A stretch of DNA of 64,000 nucleotides, from positions 62,001-126,000 of the forward strand of contig JAQSYI010000017.1 of assembly GCA_029256185.1 (NCBI GenBank), read 5' to 3'. The stretch comes from Paenibacillaceae bacterium. Lineage in GTDB: Bacteria > Bacillota > Bacilli > Paenibacillales > NBRC-103111. How positions within the stretch are numbered: position 1 is the first letter of the stretch; the number at the start of each line of letters is the position of its first letter. Positions 9,413 to 17,919 of the stretch are shown piece by piece. Made by a program: the position numbers and the translations under genes. The notes beneath the pieces were generated by a model. It saw nothing but the letters and a program-made list of their open reading frames with translations. It was not told the origin of the DNA and ran no database searches.

Positions 9413-11302
9413 TTACTTACGGCTGTTGATCTCCTCCAGCATCGGCATAAAAATCTTCTCCTGCTCCTCCAGCAGCTGGTCAATGTTCACATTCTGCTTC
9501 AGAGTGTTAATGGCTTCCTGCCATTTCTTCTCAAATTGCTCCTCGTTCTTCGCTACCAACGGATACTTGAACGCATCCTCCCATACGCCCCGCTTGGCCA
9601 GCAGCTCCTTCACAGCGGGAATATCCTTGTAATCCGCCTTCCAGGTGCCGAACTCAGGCATGGGGAGCACATTCTTGCCGTATGGGCTGTCTATGGAGAA
9701 CTTGGTCAATGCACTAATGATATTTTTGGAAACATCATTCCGGTTCATGAACTCATAGGAGGTATCAGGCGGATACCTGCGGATATCGGTGTTCAGGTTA
9801 TTTTGATTACGGGTGAAAAATCCCTTCAGCTCCTTGGGGTCAATACTCTTGTCACCCTCGACCAGACCCTTCTGCAGCTTCTCATCCTTGAACACCCGCT
9901 TGCCGTTCACCTCGGTGTACAGACCTGCCTCCTTGGGACCCCAGTATTTAATATCCTCCCATTCCTCGGTAAACATAATATTGATCCAGTTGAGCACTTG
10001 GGGCAGATCCTCTTCCTTCAAGGTTTTGAAAAACCAGATATAGTTGTTGGCACCACCCTTAACAGGTACTGTATACTGAGCCGGGTATTCCGGTTTGTTG
10101 GGAATTTGGGTGATCAGCGGCACGTATTGATAGGTTTTGCCGTTCTTCTTCAATTCTGCGTTCAGATTGGCGATATTGCTGATCCCTACCATTCCTGTAG
10201 CCAGCACAGTCGTAATCGCATATTGCCCCTTCAAGATCTTTTCCTTGAACTGCTCGGAGGTATGAACCACGGATTCCGGGTCAATCACGTTGTCGTTGAT
10301 CATTTTGTTCTGGATCTTGGCTGCTTCCTTTACTCCCGGGGTTAACAGCCCAAATTCCAGCTTCTTGGTGATGGAGTTGTACATGCTCATATAGTTGTAG
10401 GTTTTGTAGCCGATCATCTCGCCGCCCAGAGCCGTCAGAGCCGTCCAGTTGTCCCCCTTGGGATATCCGAAGGCATACACCGGTTTATTATCTGCCTTCA
10501 GGCCGAGATTCTTGATATCGTACATCAGCTTCACATAATCATCGGTTGTCTTGATAGGCAGAATAAACTTGTCGCCCACCCGCTCATTCTTCTCCTTGAT
10601 GATGGTTAGGGCTTCATCGTAGCCGAGAGCGGAGGGATACAGCTGCTTCAATATATCATCCCGGATCAGAAAACATTGACCCATGTTGATGTTCCATGTG
10701 GCGCTTTGGGGAGAGGGTCCGTAATAATCCAGCCACTCCGCCGATCTCCCTTTCACATCATGGAACACCGTTGATGCCAGCTCATAAGGAATGCCGTATA
10801 TTTTCCCGTCCTTCTTGACCGGTTCCCAGGTGTATTCCGGCAGACTGCTCCAAACGTCAGGCGCATACTTCTTCAGCATCTCCGGTGTGAGCTCCCACAG
10901 CTGCTTGCCCTCCAGAGCTTTGTCGAAGCCGATCTGGTTGGTGGAGAAGGCCAGATGGGGCAGCATATTCCCCGCCGTCATCATCCCCAGCTTCACAATC
11001 GGGTCCTGGCCGCTGTTGCCGATGCCCTCTTTGATCTTCACTCCCGATTTCTTCTCGATCCAATCTCCGGGAATATTCTCCTTCGGGTTGGATACGGCGG
11101 CTATGTCCGAGCCGTGGGACCACCAATAGCTCAGCTCCAACGTTTTTTGCGGCACGAACGCTCCGCTCTCCGCTGCCACAGCCGAAGGAGACGGTGTCTG
11201 CTCCGTCTGCTCCGCCTTCTCGTCACTGCAGCCTGCCAACACGGACGCTCCCATGGCCATCACGGCCAACAAGCTGGTTACTTTCGCCAGATTTTTATTC
11301 AT
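9413..11302 (-). CDS. Extracellular solute-binding lipoprotein (LplA-type) of a sugar ABC importer
   Basis: A 629-aa substrate-binding lipoprotein for a CUT1-type oligosaccharide importer, anchored on the outer face of the membrane. It has an N-terminal signal with lipobox VLAGC (Cys25), a low-complexity linker, and the large two-lobe binding fold of the family 1 long subtype (usual length 500-580 aa, so this one is long). The start ATG has GGGAGG 9 bp upstream. It is 32 bp after the permease at 11335, and the beta-helix enzymes follow, so it probably binds the oligosaccharides that they release. No ATPase gene is nearby; LplABC-type systems commonly use a shared MsmX/UgpC-like ATPase encoded elsewhere. 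Confidence 0.9.
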   Translation of the reverse strand: MNKNLAKVTSLLAVMAMGASVLAGCSDEKAEQTEQTPSPSAVAAESGAFVPQKTLELSYWWSHGSDIAAVSNPKENIPGDWIEKKSGVKIKEGIGNSGQDPIVKLGMMTAGNMLPHLAFSTNQIGFDKALEGKQLWELTPEMLKKYAPDVWSSLPEYTWEPVKKDGKIYGIPYELASTVFHDVKGRSAEWLDYYGPSPQSATWNINMGQCFLIRDDILKQLYPSALGYDEALTIIKEKNERVGDKFILPIKTTDDYVKLMYDIKNLGLKADNKPVYAFGYPKGDNWTALTALGGEMIGYKTYNYMSMYNSITKKLEFGLLTPGVKEAAKIQNKMINDNVIDPESVVHTSEQFKEKILKGQYAITTVLATGMVGISNIANLNAELKKNGKTYQYVPLITQIPNKPEYPAQYTVPVKGGANNYIWFFKTLKEEDLPQVLNWINIMFTEEWEDIKYWGPKEAGLYTEVNGKRVFKDEKLQKGLVEGDKSIDPKELKGFFTRNQNNLNTDIRRYPPDTSYEFMNRNDVSKNIISALTKFSIDSPYGKNVLPMPEFGTWKADYKDIPAVKELLAKRGVWEDAFKYPLVAKNEEQFEKKWQEAINTLKQNVNIDQLLEEQEKIFMPMLEEINSRK

Positions 11303-11334
11303 CTCTGCTTGCCTCCCTTGTATAATTGGTATCC

Positions 11335-12231
11335 TTATTCCTTCACAGCGCCCAGCATAACCCCCTTCACAAAATGCTTTTGTATGAACGGATATACCAT
11401 TACAATGGGCAGCGTGGAAACAATCAGCGTAGCTGCCTTGGTGGCTTCCGGTGTAACCTTGGGCACATGGGCATCGGAGCCTCCCTGCATGGATTGCTCC
11501 ACCGCCATCTGCATAATCAGCTCCGACTCCTTCAAGATCCGGTACATGATAAACTGCAGCGTATGATACTTGCTGCTCTGAACGAACATCAGGGTGGTCG
11601 TCCAGTCATTCCAGTGCATAACGGCCAGCCAAAGGGAGATCGTAGCCACCACCGGCATGCACAGGGGAAGATAAACTCTGAACAGGATCTGGATACTGTT
11701 GGCCCCGTCCAGCATAGCCGACTCCTCCAGGCTGTCGGGAATGGTGTTAAGATAAGCCCGGATCACCACCATATTGTAGAAGGAGAACAGGGACGGCAGG
11801 ATGTAGACCCAGAAGCTGTTGATCAGGTGGGTGTACCGGTACAGAATAAAGGTGGGAATGAGCCCGCCGTGAATGAAGGTGGGAATAATCAGGAAAGTGA
11901 TGATAAGCGTTCTGGCCGGCAGGTCCCTCTTGGACAAAGCATAGGCCGCAGCCAGGGTGAAGAACAAGCCCGTGAACGTTCCTATCACTACTCTGGCTAC
12001 TGTCACCACAATTGCAGAATGAAAGGAGCTGTTGGACAGAATGGTCCGGTAATTGTCCAAGGTGAATACCCGGGGGTAGATGGTGATCCCGCCCAGAGCC
12101 GTATTGTTGCCGTCATTAAGCGATACGGCAAGCTGGTTTAAGTACGGATAGAGGAAAACGACGGACAGCAGGCACATCAGTGCTATATTCCCGATAGTAA
12201 AGGTTCTTTCTCCCAGCGATAAGGTTTTCAT
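11335..12231 (-). CDS. Sugar ABC importer permease (YtcP/LplC-type)
   Basis: A 298-aa integral membrane subunit of the importer with six predicted spans. The cytoplasmic coupling loop carries the EAA-type motif ESAMLDGANS followed by LPLCMPV, which docks the ATPase. Length and motif order match the YtcP/LplC branch. AAGGAG lies 6 bp before the ATG. It is 13 bp after its partner permease at 12245 and was probably made from the same mRNA. The transported sugar is inferred to be a plant-derived oligosaccharide from the neighbouring enzymes. Confidence 0.92.
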   Translation of the reverse strand: MKTLSLGERTFTIGNIALMCLLSVVFLYPYLNQLAVSLNDGNNTALGGITIYPRVFTLDNYRTILSNSSFHSAIVVTVARVVIGTFTGLFFTLAAAYALSKRDLPARTLIITFLIIPTFIHGGLIPTFILYRYTHLINSFWVYILPSLFSFYNMVVIRAYLNTIPDSLEESAMLDGANSIQILFRVYLPLCMPVVATISLWLAVMHWNDWTTTLMFVQSSKYHTLQFIMYRILKESELIMQMAVEQSMQGGSDAHVPKVTPEATKAATLIVSTLPIVMVYPFIQKHFVKGVMLGAVKE

Positions 12232-12244
12232 ATTGCGCTCCTTC

Positions 12245-13204
12245 CTACCATAGTCCCACGTTGCTTACTTTCTTCGCCAGCTTATTGACCAGATACAGAA
12301 TGATGAAGGATACCACGCCCTGCATCAGGCCAAAAGCGGTGGATAAGGAGAAGTTCCCCTGCTGCAGCCCGTATTTGTAGACAATGGTATTAATCACCTC
12401 TGTCTGCTGTTGGGTGTACAGATTCTGAAAGCCGATAATCTGCTCGAAGTTGGCATTCAGAATTCCCCCCGCCGACAGAATGAACAGGATCATGGCTGTA
12501 GGGACTATTCCGGGAAGCGTAATATGCAGCGCTTGCTTGAAACGGCCGCAGCCATCCATCACCGCAGCCTCATACAACTGGGAATCAATCCCGGAAATGG
12601 CGGCCAGATAAATAATGGTTCCCCAGCCGATTTCCTTGAACACGCTGGAAAAGAAGATGACACCGAGGAAATAGTCCGGGTCCATCAGGATATTCAGCCG
12701 TGCAGCGTCCGCCCCCATGATGAATTGCCGCAGATCGTTGAACGGTCCGTACAGCTCAAAGAAGGAATATCCCAGGGAAGCGACGGCAATCCAGGACAGG
12801 AAGTGGGGCAGATAGCTGATCGTCTGAATCACCCGTTTGAACATCATATGCCGGATTTCATTGAGCAATAGCGCAAATATGACCGTTAGGGGGAAGCCGA
12901 ACAGCAATTTCACCCCGCTGTACAACAGGGTATTCAAAATGGCCTTCTGCAGGGCAGGCACCTGAAAAATATCGATAAAATGCTTCAGGCCGACAAACGG
13001 GCTGCCCATCACTCCCTTGAAAATATCATACTCCTGAAAAGCTACGATGACTCCCGCCATAGGAATGTAGTTGAAAATCACATTCCATACCAGCGCTCCG
13101 CTGAGCAGCAGATAGAGAAGCTTGTGCTTGACCATCCTCTTGAGGATATCCGGCCGTGCTCCGGCTATCCCCGCGGGCGGCATTGTTTTCGTTGCGTTGC
13201 TCAT
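12245..13204 (-). CDS. Sugar ABC importer permease (LplB-type)
   Basis: A 319-aa permease, first gene of the importer operon. A short basic N-terminus precedes six membrane spans, and the EAA loop reads EAAVMDGCGRF then ITLPGIVP. GAGGAG lies 9 bp before the ATG. The 107-bp gap to the sensor kinase upstream (13205-13311) probably holds the operon promoter; a TATCAT -10 candidate is present without a convincing -35, as expected if the YesN-like regulator encoded next door activates it. Confidence 0.92.
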   Translation of the reverse strand: MSNATKTMPPAGIAGARPDILKRMVKHKLLYLLLSGALVWNVIFNYIPMAGVIVAFQEYDIFKGVMGSPFVGLKHFIDIFQVPALQKAILNTLLYSGVKLLFGFPLTVIFALLLNEIRHMMFKRVIQTISYLPHFLSWIAVASLGYSFFELYGPFNDLRQFIMGADAARLNILMDPDYFLGVIFFSSVFKEIGWGTIIYLAAISGIDSQLYEAAVMDGCGRFKQALHITLPGIVPTAMILFILSAGGILNANFEQIIGFQNLYTQQQTEVINTIVYKYGLQQGNFSLSTAFGLMQGVVSFIILYLVNKLAKKVSNVGLW

Positions 13205-13311
13205 GGTTTGACTCTCCTCACTTGCAGATATTCAGGGCCCCTTTCTTCTCTAATGATAGCGGCAAGGAAAGTGAAAAAAAAGATCACGATATGATTGAAA
13301 ACGGTGTCATT

Positions 13312-15048
13312 TTACTTATTCCCCAGTTCATCGGGCAGCTGCTTCTGTTCCAGCGCCTGGATGAACAAGGTGATGCAGGTGCCTTCTCCCGGTGTGCTGG
13401 AGATGTCCATGCCGTACTGCTCGCCAAAATACATGTGAATCCGCTTCAGCAAATTTTTCATGCCATAGCCTCCGCTTGCCTGGGAAGCCTCGCCGTTCAT
13501 TAATTGGGCCAGCTTCTCTCCGCTCATCCCGGCCCCATTGTCCGTAACCGTAATCCGGATGTTCTCCCCTTCTCTGCGTCCCCCGATGGTGATCACTCCC
13601 CCGTCCTCCCTGCCGTTCAGACCGTGAAGGATGGAATTTTCCACAATCGGCTGCAGCAGATGCTTGAAGGTATAGCATTCCAGCACCGCCTGCTCCATGT
13701 CAATCACCATCTCATAGCTGCTGTTATAGGAGAATTCGTTGATGCGGACATAGTCCTTGACCATATTCAGCTCTTCCGAGATTTTAATGATGCTGTTCCC
13801 CTTGCTAAGTGCGGCTCTGTAATACCCCGTCATATGATCAATAAGCTCGGCTGTCCTGGAATCCTTGTTCCACTGGGCGTTCCACTTGATGACGGATAAG
13901 GAATTATAGAGAAGGTGGGGGTTAATCCGGGATTGCAGCAGCTCCAGCTCGAACCGGCTCCGCTCCACCCTGGCTTGCGACGCCTCACGGTGCAGATCAT
14001 AGATTCTGCTGATCAGCTCCTTGAATTTCCGCTGAATAACCGCTACCTCGCCATCCTCCGGCTCAGGAATCCGTTCCTGATGAAGCAGAAGGGACTCGTC
14101 CTTTCTCAGCACCTCGATAAAGCTCTTCAGCCGGTGCATGGCATTTCTCGCCGAATACTTGGAGATGTAGTAGGTCACCAGGAAAACCATGGTCAGGACA
14201 GCGGCCATAATCGCAAAGAGACGGACCAATCTGGCGGTGATGAGCGAGTAAGGAATGGCTGCGGTGATGCTCTGGGAATTGATCAGCTGCACCGTAACAT
14301 TCATATACCGGCTCTTCACGAAATCCTCCGCCGCTCCCCCGGCGCTGCTGCCGTCATTTCGGATATGCCGGATTCCTCCCGCCGCATCCGTGAATACCAG
14401 CACGGCCTCCTGGGGAATGGCTGTATTATCCATAACCCGCTTCAGCGCTTCGAAGGGAATATTGGCCTCCAGAACGCCCAAGGGTTGGTCGAAATCCTTG
14501 ATGCTGCGGTAAAACTGCACGTACGCCGCATTATCCCGGTATGTCCTGGTGTGAATCTGATCCCACCAGAGAATATCCGTGTTCTCCAGCGCGCTCAGCC
14601 GCTCCTCCACCCCTAGATCCTTGATCCTCTCCAGGCGTTCCACATAGCTTCCCTCATAGATTCCTTCGTTGTAGGGATATACCGTGAAGAAGCCCCGGTA
14701 TTTGTCGCCGAAGGGCTCGGAGATCAGAATCTCCAGATTCTCGTAGAAGCCCATCATCTTCTCAATATCCCCCTGGTAATCCTGCTGCAAGCCCTTGATC
14801 AGATAACGGTTTTGCAGAATGACGCTGCTCTTGGTCAGAAACATATCCAGCTCCGAATTAATCAGCTGCGCGCATTTGCCCGCACTGTCGGCCAGGCTTC
14901 TTCTGAAATCATGGACCGTATTGTAGGAAACATAGATGAAAATGAACAACACCGCCAGCACCAGCGGAATGCCCGAGATGAGCACCATATTCTTCTTGAC
15001 CGACTGCTCCAGATTCTTATTTCCCGCTCCCCTTGTCCGTACCTGCAT
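13312..15048 (-). CDS. YesM-like sensor histidine kinase
   Basis: A 578-aa membrane sensor kinase that probably reports extracellular sugar to the response regulator at 15066. Membrane spans lie at about 20-42 and 275-297, flanking an extracytoplasmic Cache-like sensor. A helical linker follows, then the His_kinase region with RINPHLLYNSL (phospho-acceptor His378) and a HATPase domain with N-box ENSILHG and G-boxes DNGAGM and GYGMKNL. AAGGAAG precedes the ATG. The gene begins 17 bp after the regulator's stop, so the two are co-transcribed. In this family the pair usually sits beside, and activates, an LplABC-type importer operon, as here. Confidence 0.92.
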   Translation of the reverse strand: MQVRTRGAGNKNLEQSVKKNMVLISGIPLVLAVLFIFIYVSYNTVHDFRRSLADSAGKCAQLINSELDMFLTKSSVILQNRYLIKGLQQDYQGDIEKMMGFYENLEILISEPFGDKYRGFFTVYPYNEGIYEGSYVERLERIKDLGVEERLSALENTDILWWDQIHTRTYRDNAAYVQFYRSIKDFDQPLGVLEANIPFEALKRVMDNTAIPQEAVLVFTDAAGGIRHIRNDGSSAGGAAEDFVKSRYMNVTVQLINSQSITAAIPYSLITARLVRLFAIMAAVLTMVFLVTYYISKYSARNAMHRLKSFIEVLRKDESLLLHQERIPEPEDGEVAVIQRKFKELISRIYDLHREASQARVERSRFELELLQSRINPHLLYNSLSVIKWNAQWNKDSRTAELIDHMTGYYRAALSKGNSIIKISEELNMVKDYVRINEFSYNSSYEMVIDMEQAVLECYTFKHLLQPIVENSILHGLNGREDGGVITIGGRREGENIRITVTDNGAGMSGEKLAQLMNGEASQASGGYGMKNLLKRIHMYFGEQYGMDISSTPGEGTCITLFIQALEQKQLPDELGNK

Positions 15049-15065
15049 AGGCCATACTTCCTTTG

Positions 15066-16673
15066 CTACAGAGATACCTTCTCCTGATACTGCTTGGGCG
15101 AAAGCCCCGTATATTGCTTGAAGACTGTCCTGAAGTGCGCCTGGGTCTTGTAACCGATCTTCTCGGGAATCTCATAAACCTTGACGTAAGGGTCCCTCAA
15201 CAGCTCCTTGGCTGCCTCCATTCTCTTGACGGTGAGGTAATCGAAGATGGTCTGTCCGGTATGCTGCTTGAAGATCAGGTTGGCATGGCTTGCGCTGATA
15301 TACAGCCCCTCCAGAATCTGGTTCACATTCTCAATTCCGGCATACTTGAGATGGATGGCATGCTTGATATCCTCCACCACCCGGTTGCTTCCTTCCGCAG
15401 GTTCGTGGGGGATGGCCCGGCATACCGCCTGAAGCACCCGAAGCATCAGCTCACGGAGATGGGAAGCGGTTTCAAGCAATGCAATCTTCTCCCACAGCAT
15501 CCAATCCTCCCCGAATATATCCTCGAGTGTCCGTTCCTCCTCCAGCAGCAGAGCTTGCAGCATATTGACAATAGTGTAAGACAAACCTTTCATCACCTTC
15601 TCGGGATAAGGAGCTTCGGCAGGATAGTACCGGTCCATAAAATCGGTAATGCCCTCTTCATCCCGGGTCTTGAGCAAGGCCGCCAGCTTGCGGGAAATAT
15701 CCTGCTGCCGATAAGGCGCCTGACTGCCGGTTTCACATACCTCGGAGTAGAAGATAAACTGGTTGCCCTTGCTGAAAAACTTGGATTTAGCCGCGAATTC
15801 CGCCTGGGAAAAGAGAATGTTCAATTCTTCGGGCTGGCCGGAGAAGGAGCTGATGCCCATGGTAATGTCCGCCTGCAGGGCGCTGTTCACCGCTTCAATG
15901 CACCGTCCCGCCTCCTCGGAGACCAACGCAACGGGATCATCATGAACTCCATATTTCTTCAGCACCACCACCGCATCCGGATTCTGGCTGAAGGCGTACC
16001 CGGAGCGGTCTGACGTCATGATTTCCTTCACGCATTGGAGCAGACTGTAGAGGAGCAGATGCTTCTTGTCCAGCGACCAGTCCCCGTAATGAGCCTTGAA
16101 GTTGTCGATATGAATGAACACTACTCCCAAGCGCGAGCCTTCCAGCTTCATATGCAGATAGTTCATTTGCGCCAGCACCTCGGCCGCGTTCAGGCTTCTC
16201 GCGTAGAAAATCTCCTGCAGCAGCTGCTCCTGCAGCAGGGGGAGACTCCGGTCCACCATCGTCTGCAGCTCCTGCTCGTACTGCCTTCTCCGCTCCTGCT
16301 CCTCCTTGGCGCGGCGGGCCTTGGCTACCGCTTCGATCAGCTCTTCAATCCGGATGGGCTTCAACACATAAGCCTCCACCTCCAGATTAATGGCGCTTTG
16401 CAGATACTCCACATCATCGAAGCAGCTCATAAAAATAAAGCGGGCTTCCGGCAGCTCCGTCTTAATTCTGGCCGTCATCTCAATTCCGTTCAAGAGGGGC
16501 ATGGATACATCCGTCAGAACAAAATCCGGACGCAGCTCCAACGCCTTGCGGTATCCATCCTCTCCGTTGCCCGCCATTCCGGCGATCTCAATGCCCTGCT
16601 CCTCCCAATCCACCAGACCGCTAATGCCCCTCCGATCATTCGGATTGTCATCGACAATCAGCATTCTGTACAT
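15066..16673 (-). CDS. YesN-like response regulator with AraC DNA-binding domain
   Basis: A cytoplasmic transcription factor of 535 aa from the ATG at 16673. The N-terminal receiver opens with MYRMLIVDD and has phospho-acceptor Asp55 in LTDVSMP and a KP motif (LKPIR). A coiled-coil segment rich in R, E and Q, a middle region of unknown role and a C-terminal AraC-type double helix-turn-helix follow (the last 100 residues, ending in GLSPKQYQEK). Three ATGs are possible (16682, 16673, 16664): GGGAGG is 10 bp from 16673, and an AGGAG is 9 bp from 16664. It probably activates the importer operon at 13204. Confidence 0.9.
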   Translation of the reverse strand: MYRMLIVDDNPNDRRGISGLVDWEEQGIEIAGMAGNGEDGYRKALELRPDFVLTDVSMPLLNGIEMTARIKTELPEARFIFMSCFDDVEYLQSAINLEVEAYVLKPIRIEELIEAVAKARRAKEEQERRRQYEQELQTMVDRSLPLLQEQLLQEIFYARSLNAAEVLAQMNYLHMKLEGSRLGVVFIHIDNFKAHYGDWSLDKKHLLLYSLLQCVKEIMTSDRSGYAFSQNPDAVVVLKKYGVHDDPVALVSEEAGRCIEAVNSALQADITMGISSFSGQPEELNILFSQAEFAAKSKFFSKGNQFIFYSEVCETGSQAPYRQQDISRKLAALLKTRDEEGITDFMDRYYPAEAPYPEKVMKGLSYTIVNMLQALLLEEERTLEDIFGEDWMLWEKIALLETASHLRELMLRVLQAVCRAIPHEPAEGSNRVVEDIKHAIHLKYAGIENVNQILEGLYISASHANLIFKQHTGQTIFDYLTVKRMEAAKELLRDPYVKVYEIPEKIGYKTQAHFRTVFKQYTGLSPKQYQEKVSL

Positions 16674-16745
16674 CTCCTGCATCCCTCCCGCGGCACAGCC
16701 CGCACTAAGAAAATCCTTCCATTAACATGAGGTTCATACGATATC

Positions 16746-16774
16746 ATCATAGCCGATTCACCAGATGATGAAAA
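16746..16774 (-). promoter_or_regulatory. Probable promoter of the two-component operon
   Basis: On the minus strand TTTTCA, a 17-bp spacer and TATGAT lie about 75 bp before the response regulator start. Spacing is ideal, the -10 box differs from consensus at one base and the -35 box at two. Confidence 0.5.
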
Positions 16775-16841
16775 GTTGAAGTTTTATGTCATGTGGACAA
16801 ATCGGCTGCAGCCAGCGTGATACAAGCAACTTTCTATGAAT

Positions 16842-16898
16842 CTATCCACAGAATTTGCGGATAATCCTGTGGATAATATGTGCATAATTTGTGGATAA
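16842..16898. promoter_or_regulatory. Cluster of DnaA boxes, three in 11-bp phase
   Basis: Three perfect DnaA boxes (TTATNCACA, read as TGTGNATAA) begin at 16868, 16879 and 16890, exactly 11 bp apart. A one-mismatch box (TGCGGATAA) starts at 16856 and an opposite one-mismatch box (CTATCCACA) at 16842. They lie in the 322-bp gap between the response regulator and the PocR regulator (16674-16995), about 70 bp upstream of the -35 box at 16769. DnaA binding is inferred from motif density and spacing. Confidence 0.65.
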
Positions 16899-16935
16899 CT
16901 TAGTGTATACCTTGCTCTGTTTCAGAACGCAAGCG

Positions 16936-16970
16936 GGCCGGTTGTGCACAAGTGCCTGCACAATCCGGCC
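16936..16970 (-). terminator. Hairpin downstream of the PocR/AraC regulator
   Basis: GGCCGG(A)TTGTGCA pairs with TGCACAACCGGCC with one bulged base, 26 bp past the stop codon of the gene at 16996. There is no T-run, so this is a weak terminator or an mRNA 3' end structure. Confidence 0.4.
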
Positions 16971-16995
16971 TGTCATATCCTTTTCTATCAACCAT

Positions 16996-17907
16996 TCAAT
17001 TCCCCGTATGCCCGCTGCTTCTCTTCCTGTACTCACCGGGGGAGCACCCTTCCAGCTTGGAAAATTGCCGGGTGAAATAATTCTGGTCCATAAAGCCCAC
17101 ATTAATGGCAATGCTGCTGATGGGAATATTCGTTCTTGCCAGCAGGGACTTGGCTTTCTGCACCCTCACCCAGTTGATATGGCCGGTAACGCTTCGGCCC
17201 ACGCTGCTCTTGAACAGCCGGGACAGATAGGAGCGGTTCAGATGCAGCTTCTCCACCACATCTCCGGCCGTAATTCCTTCCAGATAATGCGCCTCAATAA
17301 ATCTGACGGCCTCTGACACATGATTATGGCTGCCCCCGTTAAAATAAAGCTCCAGCGCCGCTTTGCCCTCATGATCCATCAATTGCCGGATGGCATAATG
17401 AAGCAGCATGCCCACCGCCCATAGCTGGGGGCGCTCGATTACCGGCAAGTCCCGGAACAGGTCCGCCAGTTGGCCGGGCTGCTCGGAATAAGGGGCGGCG
17501 TTGGCCACAACGGCTTCCAGCCTGGTTTCATTCTTGAGCCGGCATTGCCCGACAAATATAATGGCGATCATGCTGTCCTGATACAGAACAGGCACCACCA
17601 ATTCGGTGATGCCTACGTGACAGGTATGAAAAAACGGCTCCCGGTATTCCTCCCCAAGGGAAACGGCTGTCACCACGTCGCTGTGAATACAGGCCTCCCG
17701 GCCCTCGGGCGTGCTTCTGACCATGTGGCAGAAGCCGCAATAGTGGCCCCTGAAATCCCGTTGAAAGGAATCGGGAGAACCGGTGATGATTAGGTGCTTC
17801 AGGTCATAGATGCATATGCCGCCCCCTGACGCTCTGGATGCATAAGCCAGCATGTTCTCTATCTTCTGTCCCAGCGTACCCTGCCTCTGCTCCTGCTCCC
17901 TGTGCAC
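16996..17907 (-). CDS. AraC-family regulator with PocR ligand-sensing domain
   Basis: A 303-aa transcription regulator. Residues about 20-170 form a PocR-type sensory domain; HYCGFCHMVR, REACIHSD and FFHTCHVGI are its characteristic Cys/His positions, and such domains have been proposed to bind small hydrocarbon-like ligands or metal. Residues about 200-300 are a double AraC helix-turn-helix (YLSRLFKSSVG, then FTRQFSKLEGCSPGEYR). The start is a GTG after GGCGGGGA; an ATG 18 codons later is the alternative. It is 12 bp after the GH115 gene, so it probably regulates the ferredoxin-FAD-GH115 operon that contains it. Confidence 0.88.
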   Translation of the reverse strand: MHREQEQRQGTLGQKIENMLAYASRASGGGICIYDLKHLIITGSPDSFQRDFRGHYCGFCHMVRSTPEGREACIHSDVVTAVSLGEEYREPFFHTCHVGITELVVPVLYQDSMIAIIFVGQCRLKNETRLEAVVANAAPYSEQPGQLADLFRDLPVIERPQLWAVGMLLHYAIRQLMDHEGKAALELYFNGGSHNHVSEAVRFIEAHYLEGITAGDVVEKLHLNRSYLSRLFKSSVGRSVTGHINWVRVQKAKSLLARTNIPISSIAINVGFMDQNYFTRQFSKLEGCSPGEYRKRSSGHTGN

Positions 17908-17919
17908 CGTAATCCCCGC

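Noticed and set aside
16842-16970. Replication origin
   Set aside because: DnaA boxes are dense, but there is no dnaA, dnaN or parAB gene and no clear AT-rich unwinding element; a DnaA-binding cluster is the better reading.
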